Shown one piece after another: positions 20,170-30,618 of a DNA stretch of 64,000 bases. The position numbers and the translations under genes were made by a program. Below the pieces are notes generated by a model that was not told the origin of the DNA, ran no database searches, and saw nothing but the letters and a program-made list of their open reading frames with translations. Each line of letters begins with the position of its first letter. Within the stretch, counting starts at the first letter, position 1. Location of the stretch: NCBI GenBank assembly GCA_047495785.1, contig JBLDXI010000024.1, forward strand, positions 2,790,001 to 2,854,000, read 5' to 3'. Origin of the DNA: Lepidodermella squamata (taxonomy: Eukaryota; Gastrotricha).

Positions 20170-20531
20170 ATGAAATTCAGCGGATTAATTCTGGCCAGCG
20201 TTATTTTGGCTGTTTCTATCAATGCTAGGCCATTGAAGAAACGCTCGGCGCTCGACAGCGAAGATGCCTTACTCCGCATTCTCAACGAAGTGAATGCGTT
20301 GAACCCGGAAGAAATGTCCCAATTGGGTGATTTTATTGAAGAATCGTTCAATAAATTCACCGAATCTGGCTGTCGCGATAGCTGCAGATCATCGGTAAGA
20401 TATTCCCAATTTTTTCTATTTATCGATAATTTTTAAAATTTCATTTTCAGAAAATTCTTCATAAATGCATCGCTAGTCGACCTGAAGATCGCCTGGAATT
20501 TATCGGCAAATATTGCGGCGATAAGCAATAA
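20170..20531 (+). CDS. Small secreted four-Cys peptide precursor
   Basis: Two exons, 20170-20394 and 20451-20531, separated by a 56-nt intron (GTAAGA...TTTTCAG, phase 0), encode 101 aa. A signal peptide (residues ~1-19) is followed at once by a basic KKR site, then a predicted helical acidic region and a C-terminal block with four cysteines (CX3C, then C and C). This layout of leader, dibasic site and small Cys-bridged product is typical of secreted peptide hormones or effectors, but I recognise no family. An acceptor-like ttttttcag lies 12 nt before the ATG, suggesting a 5'UTR intron or a trans-splice site. AATAAA occurs at 20605-20610. It sits between MARVEL-like genes on the opposite strand. 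Confidence 0.65.
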
Positions 20532-20644
20532 TCATAATATAAAAATATTGAAAAACACTAATTGTTACATTTTTTATGCATAATTATTTTAGAATTTAAG
20601 AAGCAATAAAACTTAATATTATTTATTTCGAATTTGCTTTGATT

Positions 20645-21362
20645 TCAGACAGTTGAGACCCGGCGCTGTTTATCACAACAGTTATTTTCGCCGTAAAACA
20701 TGGTGAAACAAACGTCGAGGAGCGCTAGAAACCCGATCGCGCAGAAATAAATGGCTGAAAAATACTTTTTCCACATTTCGCACGGGAAAACGTAGTTGGG
20801 CGCGAAAATCAGAGCCATAGCATAGCCGGTGTTAGCAGCGAGGACTAGGAAGGTGAATGAGCCGTCGATAACTCGAGCCGATGTGGCATTTCTTTGGTCG
20901 TAATAGATGCATGCGACTGTGAATAGGGCGAAGGTTAGGAAACAGGTCGATCCGAGAACGAGTGCGGCGTAGATTGATGGACAAATTATAGGTAGGTGGA
21001 TAAGTCCAACAAATGCGATGAAGCCTTGCATAATTTTCAGTACTGTTATAGGAAAAATTAAAAAATTAAATAATGAAGTTGAACTAAATTGAAAAATTGA
21101 ATTATTTTTAATTTCAAAAATATTTGAAATTTCTACGCGTTATTGTTCCTACTCAAAATTTGAAAAAACTCGAAAAGATTCAAATCTTCGAAATTGTACT
21201 TGGTCTGGGATCCTGGAAGAATTTGTTGCCGTTGAATAATTGTTCACGAAAAGCGATTGGTTCCAGCGTGGTGCATGACTCCGATTTTTTCAATACCGGG
21301 ACGATTCGCTTCGGTGGCTTTGCCTTTCTTTCTTCAGCGGTCGAAATAGCTTCATCAGCCAT
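20645..21362 (-). CDS. MARVEL-like four-TM protein
   Basis: Two exons on the minus strand, 21362-21200 and 21042-20645, give 561 nt, 186 aa. The donor is CCAA|GTACAA and the acceptor TATAACAG, joining in phase 1 so that the junction reads DPRPILKIMQGF, parallel to DPRSIVKM and DARSVVKI in the neighbouring paralogues. The first ~54 residues are hydrophilic and the rest forms four membrane segments, with a CEMWKKY loop between TM3 and TM4 and a short Cys-containing C-terminus. Role unknown; by family it is a tetraspanning membrane protein. It converges on the small secreted peptide gene, with only ~35 bp between that gene's poly(A) signal and this stop codon. Confidence 0.7.
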
Positions 21363-21667
21363 CGCCTTTGATCACTTAATAACGTTTTTCCGAAAAGCGT
21401 TTTTCCTGGCTCAATAACAAATTTAAACAATCCGAAATTCAAAATATTTATTAAACAAATAAATAAGGAGGATTTTTCAAGAAAATTGTCAAAAAATCCT
21501 GGTTCAATAAGTTTAAATTAAAAATTCGAAATATTTTTTCAAAATTTCAAAAGATCCAAGCTAGTCGGCAAACCCCTTAGTTCAGCCCAGTTTTACAACA
21601 CAAATTTTCGTAAATTTCCAGTTCAATTTTTATTGAGGGACATTTCAATGAGTCAAATTTAAAACAG

Positions 21668-22315
21668 TCAAACATTAATGGTTCCATGTTTTTGTACAAC
21701 TGAGCCGTCGCGCCCGTACTTGATAACCGGTATTTTGCCATCTGATTTATCGAATCGGCCACAACATTTATGACACCAGTCCATTATACCGTCATCCCCG
21801 TGGCAAATCGTGAAAAAGAAGTCGAAAATCGAAAGGAAAGCGGCCAGAAATAAATAGCCAACAGTGACGTAGCGCCGCCAGCCGCATCGTTGTTCAATGT
21901 AGGTATTCATGAAAACGAAGCATAACCCGCATCCAGTTGCGGTTGCAATGATTAGGAAAGTGAATATACCGCCCCAAACTCGAGCCGGTTTGCTATTTCT
22001 AGTTTCATAGCATAGGCAGGAAGTGGTGAATAACGCGTAGGAAACAAGGCTAAATGCGCCGAACAAGGCCGCGACGTAGATTGAAACGCAATAAATTGGA
22101 ACAAATATTAGCCCGATAAAGGTCACAGTGCCGCAAATTATTTTGACAACTGAATATTGAATGTGACAATTTCATGAAACAAATGCAAGCATCTCCTTAC
22201 CTGATCTTGCATCTTTGAAAAATTCGTTTTCATAAAGCAGCTGGCGTCTGAAATATTTAGGGTCGAGCGTTTTGCACGATGATTTTTTGCTTGGATCGAC
22301 AATTTCCAAAACCAT
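21668..22315 (-). CDS. MARVEL-like four-TM protein
   Basis: Two exons on the minus strand, 22315-22201 and 22149-21668, with a 51-nt intron (GTAAGG...ATATTCAG, phase 1), give 597 nt, 198 aa. The N-terminal 38 residues are hydrophilic, then four membrane segments follow in the same pattern as the genes at 20645 and 18311. The last loop holds a CGWRRY segment, and the C-terminal tail has a CHKCCG cluster and a hydrophilic end. It is the most upstream member of a three-gene minus-strand cluster that probably arose by tandem duplication; intron position and phase match the gene at 20645. Confidence 0.72.
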
Positions 22316-22951
22316 TTCAACATTTTTACTCAATTAGCGGCAATTATTTTAATTTTTCTTTTATTAAGTTGGATTTTTTAACTTTGATTTGCAATTTCTT
22401 AATCGCGCATTTTCTGGGTCACGCTGCGCTCATTAGTGATAAAAAAGTCACGCACGTTTATTATTAGCCCGTCCGGTTTGTTTTGGCTTCAAAATTTGAA
22501 ATTTTCGTTTAGTTGTTTTCGAACTAACTTTGTACCTGTGGCAATTAGGAATAATTGGCGTCTTAAGATGTGACATAAGTGTCGGGTTTCACGAATAACA
22601 TTTTTTTAGAAATTGGGATAAAAAAAGCTGGAAAGCGAATGATAAATTTAATTATTCGTAATTACGCTGGTCGAAAAAGGGCACACAATTTGTCTAATTT
22701 GCCGATAAATCCTTATAGAAAGCGGTAATAATTTTCAATCGATTAGACACATGCCACAGTAAAAATTGAAGTTTGCTCCTTTGCTAGCTTACGTTTCAGC
22801 TAATTTCGCACACCTTGTACGCCAATTTGCCCCTGGAATACAAAAATTAGCAACTTGGCTGAGTCCAATCAAATCTATCTTTTGACCTGGACCTTTGAAA
22901 ACTAAAATCTCAAGAGCCACTCGCAGATAAATGTTTTAAATTTGTAGAAAA
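22316..22951. other. Intergenic, divergent promoter region
   Basis: About 640 bp between the divergent MARVEL-like gene and the receptor at 22952. Presumably it holds promoters for both, but I see no clear motif. Confidence 0.4.
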
Positions 22952-25324
22952 ATGATTGGTTTAACCCTTTTTGCAAGCATTTTGGCATCGCAAATTACCG
23001 CTGAAAAAGCGAATAAATTGTCGATGCTAGTTCTCGCGACCTTCACTGGTACCGAACCTCGAGACTCGAAAATTTGCCAAGCCGCCATGGATTTGGTCAT
23101 CGACACAGCCAACAATAGGAGCGACATACTGCCCAACTACGAGATCAAACCAACCTACCGCGACGAAACGCCACTAAGTGTCCGATCGCCCCGACATCTT
23201 GTCGAGTTCAACCGCCAATTTGAGCTGGATAAGACCTGGACAAAATCGCCACTGATGGTAGGCCCGCGGTTGACAGATGGCTGTAGGAAGATCGCGGCGA
23301 TGATTCATCACTTCGACATGGCTTCGATTGGGACAGGGTGCCTAGCCCCGTTTTTTACCGCTCATCGCGAAATTTACCCGAATTTTTACCGAACTACGGC
23401 AAGTGGTGAGGCGGCTCTATTCGCGCGCGTTCTGTTCATGAAAAAAATCGGAAAATGGAGGAAATTAGCCATAATCACTGGGACAGGAAATGTGTTGGAC
23501 TACACCCTAGCCGCTATGACTCAAACCCTGGCGAATCGGGCTGGTTTAGCTGTGCTGTATTTCGATCTTTTAAACGAAATTACCCACGAGAAGGTCGCTC
23601 CGCTGAAGGATAGTGACGCAAGAATTGTTGTAGTCGACTTTGCTATGCCTGGATCTATGCAGCAATTCCTATGCGAAGCCTACCACCTTGGTATGACAGG
23701 AGATCGTTACGTCTTCATCGCCCAATCTAACGTGTTCAACGAGCCTGCAACCCTGCCAGAAAAACCGAACGATCGATGCTCGAGAAAGGTTCTGACGAAG
23801 CAGATTGAAGCTACATTTTGGGTTGGAACCATCGTTGAAGCGACTATGAACTTCGGGCCAACAGCTCTAGGCTTCGATTTGCCAACTTTCGAACGCCTCC
23901 TAGATGAAAGGATCAACAAATCACGAAGTCCTGACTACTCAGAAAGGTTGAGATGCGGCGATAACATGTTGCAGGCAGTTCTAGCACTTGACAAAGCTGA
24001 AAGGCGACTAAACCAGATGAATTTATCTCTGAATTCCGATAGTAAAAAGGTCATTCAGATTGTGAATCAAAGCGTGGCTGAAACTGATTTCATCACGTTG
24101 AGAATGGGTCGAAATCAATATTCAGCTAGGAGTGAATTCGATGGCGAACCTCAGTACGTCTCTCAGTGGACGGCAGCTAATGGCTATCGACCTGTTTATC
24201 GGGTCTTTTATGACAACTCTTCATCTCTCGATGATTTCGCGGCTTATCAAATGGTTGCAATGGCGAGCATAGACTGGCGAACCTATAACAACCATTCGCC
24301 GAGAGATGGACCTGTGCTAACAGTTTTAATCGATAGATTCCCTCTGCCAGCCTCCATTTTAGTATGTATCCTATGTGGAACCTTGTTTATTGGCCAAATA
24401 TCCCTCCTGATCAAAACTTGGGTCGAACAAGCTGAACTTCGAGTTTCGAAATCGATACTAATCCTTGGGTGTATATTGCTGAACCTAGGTTCAGCTTTTT
24501 TGAGCTTTGAATCGTTTTCGTTTTTCACTAAATCTTTTTGCGAAGCTTCGATTATCATTGCAAACCTTGGATTCAGTTTGTTGAATGGTATTTTAACCGG
24601 TTTAGCATTGATACCCTTGGAAGTCTCGAAGCCGAGGCCATCAAACTCGAAGATTCGTCCGAATAATGTGACGCTAAGCATTTTTGGATTCTCAATCAAA
24701 CTTGATACCGTTCGAAAGAAAGAATCATTCATCACAATGGTTGCCCTGATATTTGTTTCGGTTATCTCTATTATACTGGCCATCGCGTTTTCTTATTCTG
24801 AAGCGGATTTCGTCTCGAATGAGGTAAATTCGAAGTATGACCTAGTTGAGGACATTTTGTACCGAACCAAGATCATGATTTGTGTAGACGATGAATCGTG
24901 GCTCTTTGCGTTTTCTGGACTGCATATTTTCGTTTCGATTACCGGCCTGATAATATCAGTCAGGCGTGGCCAAACAGCTCGGAGGAGCAGTGGCTATAAC
25001 GTTGTCGCCGATGCTCGAAATGTCTGGCTTGCCCTTCTCAACAACGCAACGCTCATCGGAGCTTCGCTACTAGCAGTGGCAGCTTTGCATGATAATTCAG
25101 CTAATCAGGTGGTTGTGTCGATTGCCCTGCTGCTAACAGCTGCGGTTGCTAGCTTCGTCATGTTTATTCCTGAAATAACTGTTTTTCAGCGAAATTTGAT
25201 GCGTGCTTTCTCCACGCATTCGCCAAGGCATTCGCAACTTAACGGGATTAGCCGACGTGTGTCATCTGCAATGCAGGATGCTATCGATATTAGCAGCACT
25301 CGAAGATCGTCAACCGCTCGCTAA
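22952..25324 (+). CDS. GABA-B-like class C GPCR, B type (intronless)
   Basis: A 790-aa receptor with signal peptide (residues 1-17), a ligand domain with ANNRSDILPNYEIKP near residue 53, a MKKIGKWRKLAII strand and a DARIVVVDF strand. The membrane block begins near residue 464 and ends with FVMFIPEI, matching the GABA-B TM7 pattern, followed by a Ser/Arg/His-rich tail. It is far more diverged from A1 and A2 than they are from each other, so it represents an older duplicate. It is transcribed away from the MARVEL-like cluster and has no visible introns. Ligand and coupling are unknown. Confidence 0.85.
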   Translation: MIGLTLFASILASQITAEKANKLSMLVLATFTGTEPRDSKICQAAMDLVIDTANNRSDILPNYEIKPTYRDETPLSVRSPRHLVEFNRQFELDKTWTKSPLMVGPRLTDGCRKIAAMIHHFDMASIGTGCLAPFFTAHREIYPNFYRTTASGEAALFARVLFMKKIGKWRKLAIITGTGNVLDYTLAAMTQTLANRAGLAVLYFDLLNEITHEKVAPLKDSDARIVVVDFAMPGSMQQFLCEAYHLGMTGDRYVFIAQSNVFNEPATLPEKPNDRCSRKVLTKQIEATFWVGTIVEATMNFGPTALGFDLPTFERLLDERINKSRSPDYSERLRCGDNMLQAVLALDKAERRLNQMNLSLNSDSKKVIQIVNQSVAETDFITLRMGRNQYSARSEFDGEPQYVSQWTAANGYRPVYRVFYDNSSSLDDFAAYQMVAMASIDWRTYNNHSPRDGPVLTVLIDRFPLPASILVCILCGTLFIGQISLLIKTWVEQAELRVSKSILILGCILLNLGSAFLSFESFSFFTKSFCEASIIIANLGFSLLNGILTGLALIPLEVSKPRPSNSKIRPNNVTLSIFGFSIKLDTVRKKESFITMVALIFVSVISIILAIAFSYSEADFVSNEVNSKYDLVEDILYRTKIMICVDDESWLFAFSGLHIFVSITGLIISVRRGQTARRSSGYNVVADARNVWLALLNNATLIGASLLAVAALHDNSANQVVVSIALLLTAAVASFVMFIPEITVFQRNLMRAFSTHSPRHSQLNGISRRVSSAMQDAIDISSTRRSSTAR

Positions 25325-25719
25325 TGAATCAACAGCTTTCTTCGAAATAATAAGAATTTCAGATGAAAACTCGATTTTTTCAGCAATCTCATTCGATTGA
25401 ATATTGCATATGGCTCTAATTTTTTGAGGATAATTATATTTTGTAGAATAATATCACTATTCTTTGTCATTTTATTCAATATTTTATCATACTACATAAT
25501 AAACCCCTGAAAACAAAACCGGGGTCCGACTTTTCTTTGAGAAGAACGATTTCCTTTGAATAACAGCAAACGTTTCCTGCAAGTTCGGATCCGATGAAAT
25601 AAATTTGATTCTGACGCAGGATCGAAATATGGTTTTGAAAGCCGTTATTTCAAAATTGATTTTTACAAATTGAACCAAATAGGTACACGTATTTTTCTGC
25701 TCCGTATTTGTATATAGCA
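25325..25719. other. Short intergenic stretch
   Basis: AT-rich and convergent between the receptor at 22952 and the fibrinogen-like gene. No gene is seen. Confidence 0.5.
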
Positions 25720-27245
25720 TCAGCACAACGAACGCCGCCGCAACATCAGCGACACGTACGTCAGAAAGTGGTAGTCAAAACCAGAATACCATAAGATGCC
25801 TCGCAAACTATTACTATAATCGCCATAGATGCCATTCGCATTAACGTGGTGGCAATCTTGAAAAAAGTGAAACAACATCTGTTTCAACTTATCTTCCAAA
25901 CTCACTGTTGTACCAAAACCCGGCTTTAAAAGTATTCGTACAACCATTTGTCGACTTATCGGCAGTCGAGAACACCATGCCATTGTGGTGGGAAAATCCA
26001 TGGGCTACAAAGGAATTAAATGTGCAATTGAAGATTGAAGTGGGATATAAATTATGTTGCGATTGATGTTTTTCGTAAACCTCGTAAACCTACATGAATC
26101 CTTTACCGGTGCAGTGCTGCAAGGTTTTTTTAAAGTCGAGACACTGACTTGATACTACCGAGACTCGTTAGCCACCAGGAAATTGTCATAGTAAGCAAAC
26201 CATTGCGAGCTGTTAACAACAGTGATCATACTGATCAGCAGGTTATACGAGCCAGTCTTCGACGTGATACGGTGCAAATTGTCGTTGCCGAGCCAGAAAT
26301 TGCGTTTCAAGTTGCCAAAGCCATGCTTGTAGTCAGCCCAGTTAAGATTGAAGTCTTGCGTAACGTCGACACGTCGTTGGAACACAGTCCAGCCCCCGCC
26401 CAAATAGGTCATGTTACAATAAACGTGCATCTCGACACCATCCGGGTATATCGTGTACAAACCGCTAGGTGCAGATGAGTTCGCCTGTTGAATATGCTCA
26501 CAGTCACGCATCGGACAGTCTCGCTCGTCACTACCGTCGCCTGGAAATGGAATAGAATGTATGACTTCGGCTAGGGCCTCAGTAGGTATCCGAGTGTGGG
26601 GAAACTAGCTTAGTTTTGATATGGTAAATTAGTTCCAAGTTCCAAGGCCATCAATCTTATCATTGAATAACTAAAGGCTATAGAAGAGCAAATAAATTGG
26701 TTAATTGACGCGGAACTCTTACCGCAATCCGAGGTGTCGTTATCGCACCGGAACGATGCATCGATGCACTTGCCGTTGTCACAGTGCCACTGATCGCTGT
26801 TACACAAAGTAGTCGTAGTCGTTGGAAATGCTGTAGTGAAATTACAGCAGTAGAAGGAGAGATATGAGAAAAGGCTACGCCAATGTTACGTTGGCAAACG
26901 CCAGGCTCGCTCCACGTGCCGTTGCTGAGGCAAAAGACGAAACTCGCACCGGCTAAGGTATATCCGCTATTGCACGTGACTTGACGCGTCGTACCCACAG
27001 AAAAGTCGCCCGTCAGATTCACGCGGCCGTTTGCGACGTCGGGTAATTTCGCATTGGAGCACGATATTGGCTTCGTACAAGTGCCAGGACTCGTCCATTG
27101 GCCGGATTCCTGACAAGTTATGTAGCTGGCGCCGTCGATATGGAATCCTGGATGACATGCGACAACTCGATCCGAGTTGATAGTTGAACTGCCCTGCAGC
27201 ACTTTGCCGTTTAATATTTGCGGAACCGGGCCGCAACTATCGGCC
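25720..27245 (-). CDS. Sushi x2 - LDLa - fibrinogen-C domain protein, in-frame stop (possible pseudogene)
   Basis: Five exons on the minus strand: 27245-26890 (two sushi/CCP domains), 26830-26723 (Thr linker and most of an LDLa repeat), 26540-26094 (end of LDLa, GDGSDERDC, then the fibrinogen-C start), 26004-25906 and 25856-25720 (fibrinogen-C end, WYN..CH and NGIYGDY). All junctions agree in phase. An in-frame TAG at 26157-26155 interrupts the fibrinogen domain between ANESR and YQVSV. The local GTAGTA suggests a 3-bp duplication, because the flanking protein reads smoothly without it. If real, the protein loses the C-terminal half of its fibrinogen domain. The 5' end with the signal peptide was not resolved. 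The architecture suggests a secreted lectin or complement-like recognition protein. Confidence 0.68.
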
Positions 27246-27777
27246 CTAAGGAGATCACAATTCACGGAGACATAGCCAAAAAAGCTAGCATGCATCTGGC
27301 AGTTGAGGTGACCATCATTCCTTCAGCTGTGTCTTCAGTTTCTCCTATATTAGTAACTGACCAAAAGAGCGCCACTGGTTTAATGCGTAGTTAACGCCAT
27401 GAGAGGCAAAAAACAGCACCAAGAGCAGGGAGCAAGTAAAAAGATGAAAAACCTAGGTATGTATCATGCTGCCATCTTTTATAAAAAAAATGGTCTCCGC
27501 TCATCGTGAAACAAAATTTCGAATCAGTGTTTTTGTTTCTTGAACGACATATGCTTCAAACTACGCTGGAATCTGCTTTCTTTGACTTCTGGCATGGCAG
27601 GGCATTTATCAAAGCATTGAAAAGCGTTTCGTTCGGCTTATTACACAACATTCCTTGTTTCACCTTTATTGCAATCAAATAGCGTAGAAAATTTAATAAA
27701 ATAAATACATATGAATGAAACTCAAATTTTCATGATTCATGAAGTGAAAAAAAAGAAAAACAAAACAAAAAAAATTT
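27246..27777. other. Upstream of sushi/FReD gene
   Basis: Probably holds the unresolved first exon and promoter of the sushi/fibrinogen gene. A leucine-rich stretch on the minus strand near 27380-27440 could encode a leader, but no in-frame ATG was found. Confidence 0.35.
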
Positions 27778-27864
27778 CGCCCGAAAGGTGGAGTCGAACC
27801 ACTGCCACGCGAATGGCCCTAGGATTTGAAGTCCTAGCCAGGAACCTTCCCAGTTCATCCGGGC
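27778..27864 (-). tRNA. trnU-uca: tRNA-Sec (UCA), copy 1
   Basis: The 87-nt minus-strand sequence starts GCCCGGATGA and ends CCACCTTTCGGGCG, the hallmarks of eukaryotic selenocysteine tRNA. It has a 6-bp anticodon stem, loop CTTCAAA with anticodon TCA, a long variable arm and discriminator G. It is identical to the plus-strand copy at 29371-29457. A TATATATT box lies about 29 nt upstream, as in type 3 Pol III promoters, and a long T-run follows the 3' end. It delivers selenocysteine at recoded UGA codons. Confidence 0.95.
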
Positions 27865-27953
27865 GAGAATCGATCACGCTTAAGAAATATATAAAGGGAA
27901 TTTCCGCTCAACAATGCGTTCATAGTCAACACAGTGATCATGGTTCTCTGTTT

Positions 27954-29177
27954 TTATTGCTCTCTGTTGAATAAAATTCGTGCACCCTCTGCGGGTGTCA
28001 CGACAAGCGTCATTACAGCGCCCATAGTTTTAAGCGCATGAATCAACCGATCAGCATTTTCAGCCGAAACTAGTGTGACTGTCGACCCGCCAAAACCGCC
28101 ACCAGTCATCCTAGACCCGTAAACTCCCGGAATACTCAGCGCAGTTTCGACAAAATCGTCCAGTTCATCACATGAAACTTCATAATCGTCCCTTAGCGAG
28201 ACATGGGACGCATTCATCAGCTCACCCAATTCCCGTAACGAATCCACCTCAGGCCGGCCAATCAACTCGCCAGCTCTTATACATCGAGAATTCTCCTTAA
28301 TAACATGCCTCGCCCGTTTCAAATCAAAATCGTCACAGGCCAAATTATCGTCCCAAGTCGAAATGTCTCTTAAGGAGGAAATGTTCAGTTTCAAACACGC
28401 GTTTTTACATTCTCTGACTCGATTGCCATATTCGGACTCGGCGAGTTCGTGATGAACCCCGGTGTCGGCGATAACGAACACAGCTTCCTCCCTCCGAGGC
28501 AATGGGACGTATTTGACATCTAAACTCCGGCAGTCAAGTAACATTCCAGTATTTTCGCGGCCTGCACACGAAATCATCTGGTCCATTATCCCGCCTTGAA
28601 GGCCGGCGTAGGTCTCTTCGACATGACGGCACTGTTTCGCGGCTTTGACAAGATCAGGCAGGCCTTTGTTACCTGTCAGGGCGTGAATTAGGTAGTAGGT
28701 CGAAACTTCTAAGGCGGCTGAGCTCGATAGACCGGCCCCGATTGGTAGTGAACTCGATACAAGAACTTCGAGGTCCAAATTTGAGCCTAGCTTCATGATA
28801 TCAGGGACGAATAGAGCAACAATTCCAATAAGGTGATTAGCCCATCGAGGTGATTCAACAGCCAAGATTGCCGGGCCGAAAAAGTAATTGTAAGTCTTGA
28901 TAAAGGAAACTGGCTCATTTGAATCGAGTTTGTTAGTAGTAGTCAGGTTGATTGTAAGTCTCGATTCACCTTCACCTTCAGCTGGCTTCTTGACCAGTCG
29001 TCCTACGGCCACTGTTCCAAGGGTTAGGGCAATAGGCATCACGAAGCCATCGTTGTAGTCGGTATGTTCGCCAATAATATTGACTCGACCTGGGGCGAAA
29101 GCGGCACAGGTTGGCTCAGCTTTGAATTTTTCTTGAAATTTAGCAACGGCCAGTGCCGCTAATTCATCGGGGGTCAT
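27954..29177 (-). CDS. GALK: Galactokinase
   Basis: A single-exon 407-aa GHMP kinase. The signature GRVNIIGEHTDYNDG near residue 30 binds galactose, PIGAGLSSSAALE near residue 146 is the ATP-binding GHMP motif, and MTGGGFGGSTV near residue 357 is motif 3. It phosphorylates galactose at C1 with ATP, the first step of the Leloir pathway, in the cytosol. Length and motif spacing fit GALK1-type enzymes (about 390 aa) and nothing appears to be missing. The absence of introns, in a region where most housekeeping-like genes would be expected to have them, may reflect retroposition or intron loss. It lies between two oppositely oriented, identical tRNA-Sec genes. Confidence 0.97.
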   Translation of the reverse strand: MTPDELAALAVAKFQEKFKAEPTCAAFAPGRVNIIGEHTDYNDGFVMPIALTLGTVAVGRLVKKPAEGEGESRLTINLTTTNKLDSNEPVSFIKTYNYFFGPAILAVESPRWANHLIGIVALFVPDIMKLGSNLDLEVLVSSSLPIGAGLSSSAALEVSTYYLIHALTGNKGLPDLVKAAKQCRHVEETYAGLQGGIMDQMISCAGRENTGMLLDCRSLDVKYVPLPRREEAVFVIADTGVHHELAESEYGNRVRECKNACLKLNISSLRDISTWDDNLACDDFDLKRARHVIKENSRCIRAGELIGRPEVDSLRELGELMNASHVSLRDDYEVSCDELDDFVETALSIPGVYGSRMTGGGFGGSTVTLVSAENADRLIHALKTMGAVMTLVVTPAEGARILFNREQ

Positions 29178-29370
29178 GTTTTTTATTAAGCTAGAATAAT
29201 TAAAAAATATATCATTTTTGCTGCATTTGCATAATCTTATCTACATTATCCCTGGAATTATCATTTTATCGAATTTTATAAGAGGTTAGTCTTAACGTGT
29301 GATAACGCGTGTGAGGGCTCACGTTTTTTTGTATATGCATTGATAAGGCATTTAAAGCCCTTCAATTTTC

Positions 29371-29457
29371 GCCCGGATGAACTGGGAAGGTTCCTGGCTA
29401 GGACTTCAAATCCTAGGGCCATTCGCGTGGCAGTGGTTCGACTCCACCTTTCGGGCG
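29371..29457 (+). tRNA. trnU-uca: tRNA-Sec (UCA), copy 2
   Basis: 87 nt, identical by eye to the copy at 27778-27864. The anticodon stem is 29398-29403 / 29411-29416 (CTAGGA/TCCTAG) and the anticodon TCA is at 29406-29408. The 3' end is CCACCTTTCGGGC plus G. T-runs follow from 29471. Upstream AT-rich motifs (tttaaa at ~29351, tatatgca at ~29332) are less well placed for a TATA box than in copy 1. The gene lies 194 bp upstream of galactokinase, on the opposite strand. Confidence 0.95.
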
Positions 29458-29657
29458 ACCTTGATGAGCTTTTATTTTTTCATTTTTATTTTTTTATTTT
29501 TATGCAAAAAAAATTATTTTACAAATTTCAACTCATAAATTATTCATAGTAATTATTCATAATAGAAAAATCGAAATTTGTCCGAAATCAGGACAGTTTT
29601 TGAAAATTAAAGTATACTGAGGCTGTGCATGAATGTGATGACCTTCTCACTGGAATT

Positions 29658-30460
29658 TTAGATGATGGCGGCTAGAAAACCTGCAACTAGACTCGCATAG
29701 GTGCTGTATTGATTCATAACAGCCAGCCGATCTGACCCAGATACCACAGAATAGCATTGGGTGCCGACGCAATTGCAGTTATTAGCCGCGCAGCACATGA
29801 CCTCTGTCGGGCCAACACTTTGACGAGAGACGACTTTCTTACCGCCAGTTGCTTGACTTTGATTCGGGCAGTCGCTGCCAGGATTTCCTACGCATCGCTG
29901 AACTACGGTTCCAGCTGTCGTGTCAACCACGACTATGCACAATTTTTGACCGAGTGGACAGTCGACGGTCGGGTAGCGATTTTGACAGTCTTCAATAGAT
30001 CCGGTGCATGTCAAGCACTTGACAGCTTCTAAGAAACATCAAAAAATAATTAATTAATTAAATTTTAGTAAAAAAAGATTAAGTTGAATTTGAAAAAAAA
30101 TTTCGCCATTTTTTATTACTTGATGATTTTCATTTAAAATTGAAATCCGGAAATTTCAAATGATCAAAGCAAAAATCGATTTAAAATTTCAAAATTTGAA
30201 AATTCAACAATTGAAATTTAGAAAATATTGAAATTTTAAATTTGAGAAAGTTGAAATTTTAAAATTTCACAAAATTTAGAAATTGTTAATATGGGTCTGA
30301 AAAATGAGGTTAAAGCTAAATAATTGAACGCTGGAGCCTCAAATTCAGTTCTGGAACCATGTTGGAACCCTTATTTTAGATATTTTTTAAATTAACACTC
30401 ACCTGAAGTCTTCCAAAAGGTCAATGCAACGAAAAAGATCGGAGCAATGGATAATTCCAT
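29658..30460 (-). CDS. Ly6-like GPI-type protein, L1
   Basis: Two exons, 30460-30403 and 30028-29658 (phase 1 junction), encode 142 aa. An N-terminal signal peptide of ~18 residues is followed by KCLTCTGS, a Ly6-type opening, then paired cysteines ending in the CC..NCNC pattern that marks the last loop of three-finger/Ly6 folds. After the domain comes a Ser-rich spacer and a C-terminal hydrophobic stretch with no basic residue after it, which fits a GPI anchor signal. The cysteine spacing matches L2, L3 and L4 (C-X2-C ... FC/LC ... VQRC ... DCP ... CC ... NCNC ... QC). Function is unknown; Ly6 proteins modulate receptors or adhesion. Confidence 0.75.
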
Positions 30461-30618
30461 TTTTAAAGTTCAAATTTAGAAAGCGATTATTTTCGGTTAA
30501 ATCCTCATAGGAAAATGTTTAAAGCACGCGATAATGAAGTCAAATCATTGTTTTATTTTAATCACGAGCGTTTCATTTAGAATAATGGCAACAAGTCGGC
30601 ATCAATTAACTAAGTAAT

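Noticed and set aside
26155-26157. Recoding of the TAG in the fibrinogen-like gene as selenocysteine
   Set aside because: The codon is TAG, not TGA, and the family has no selenocysteine at this position.
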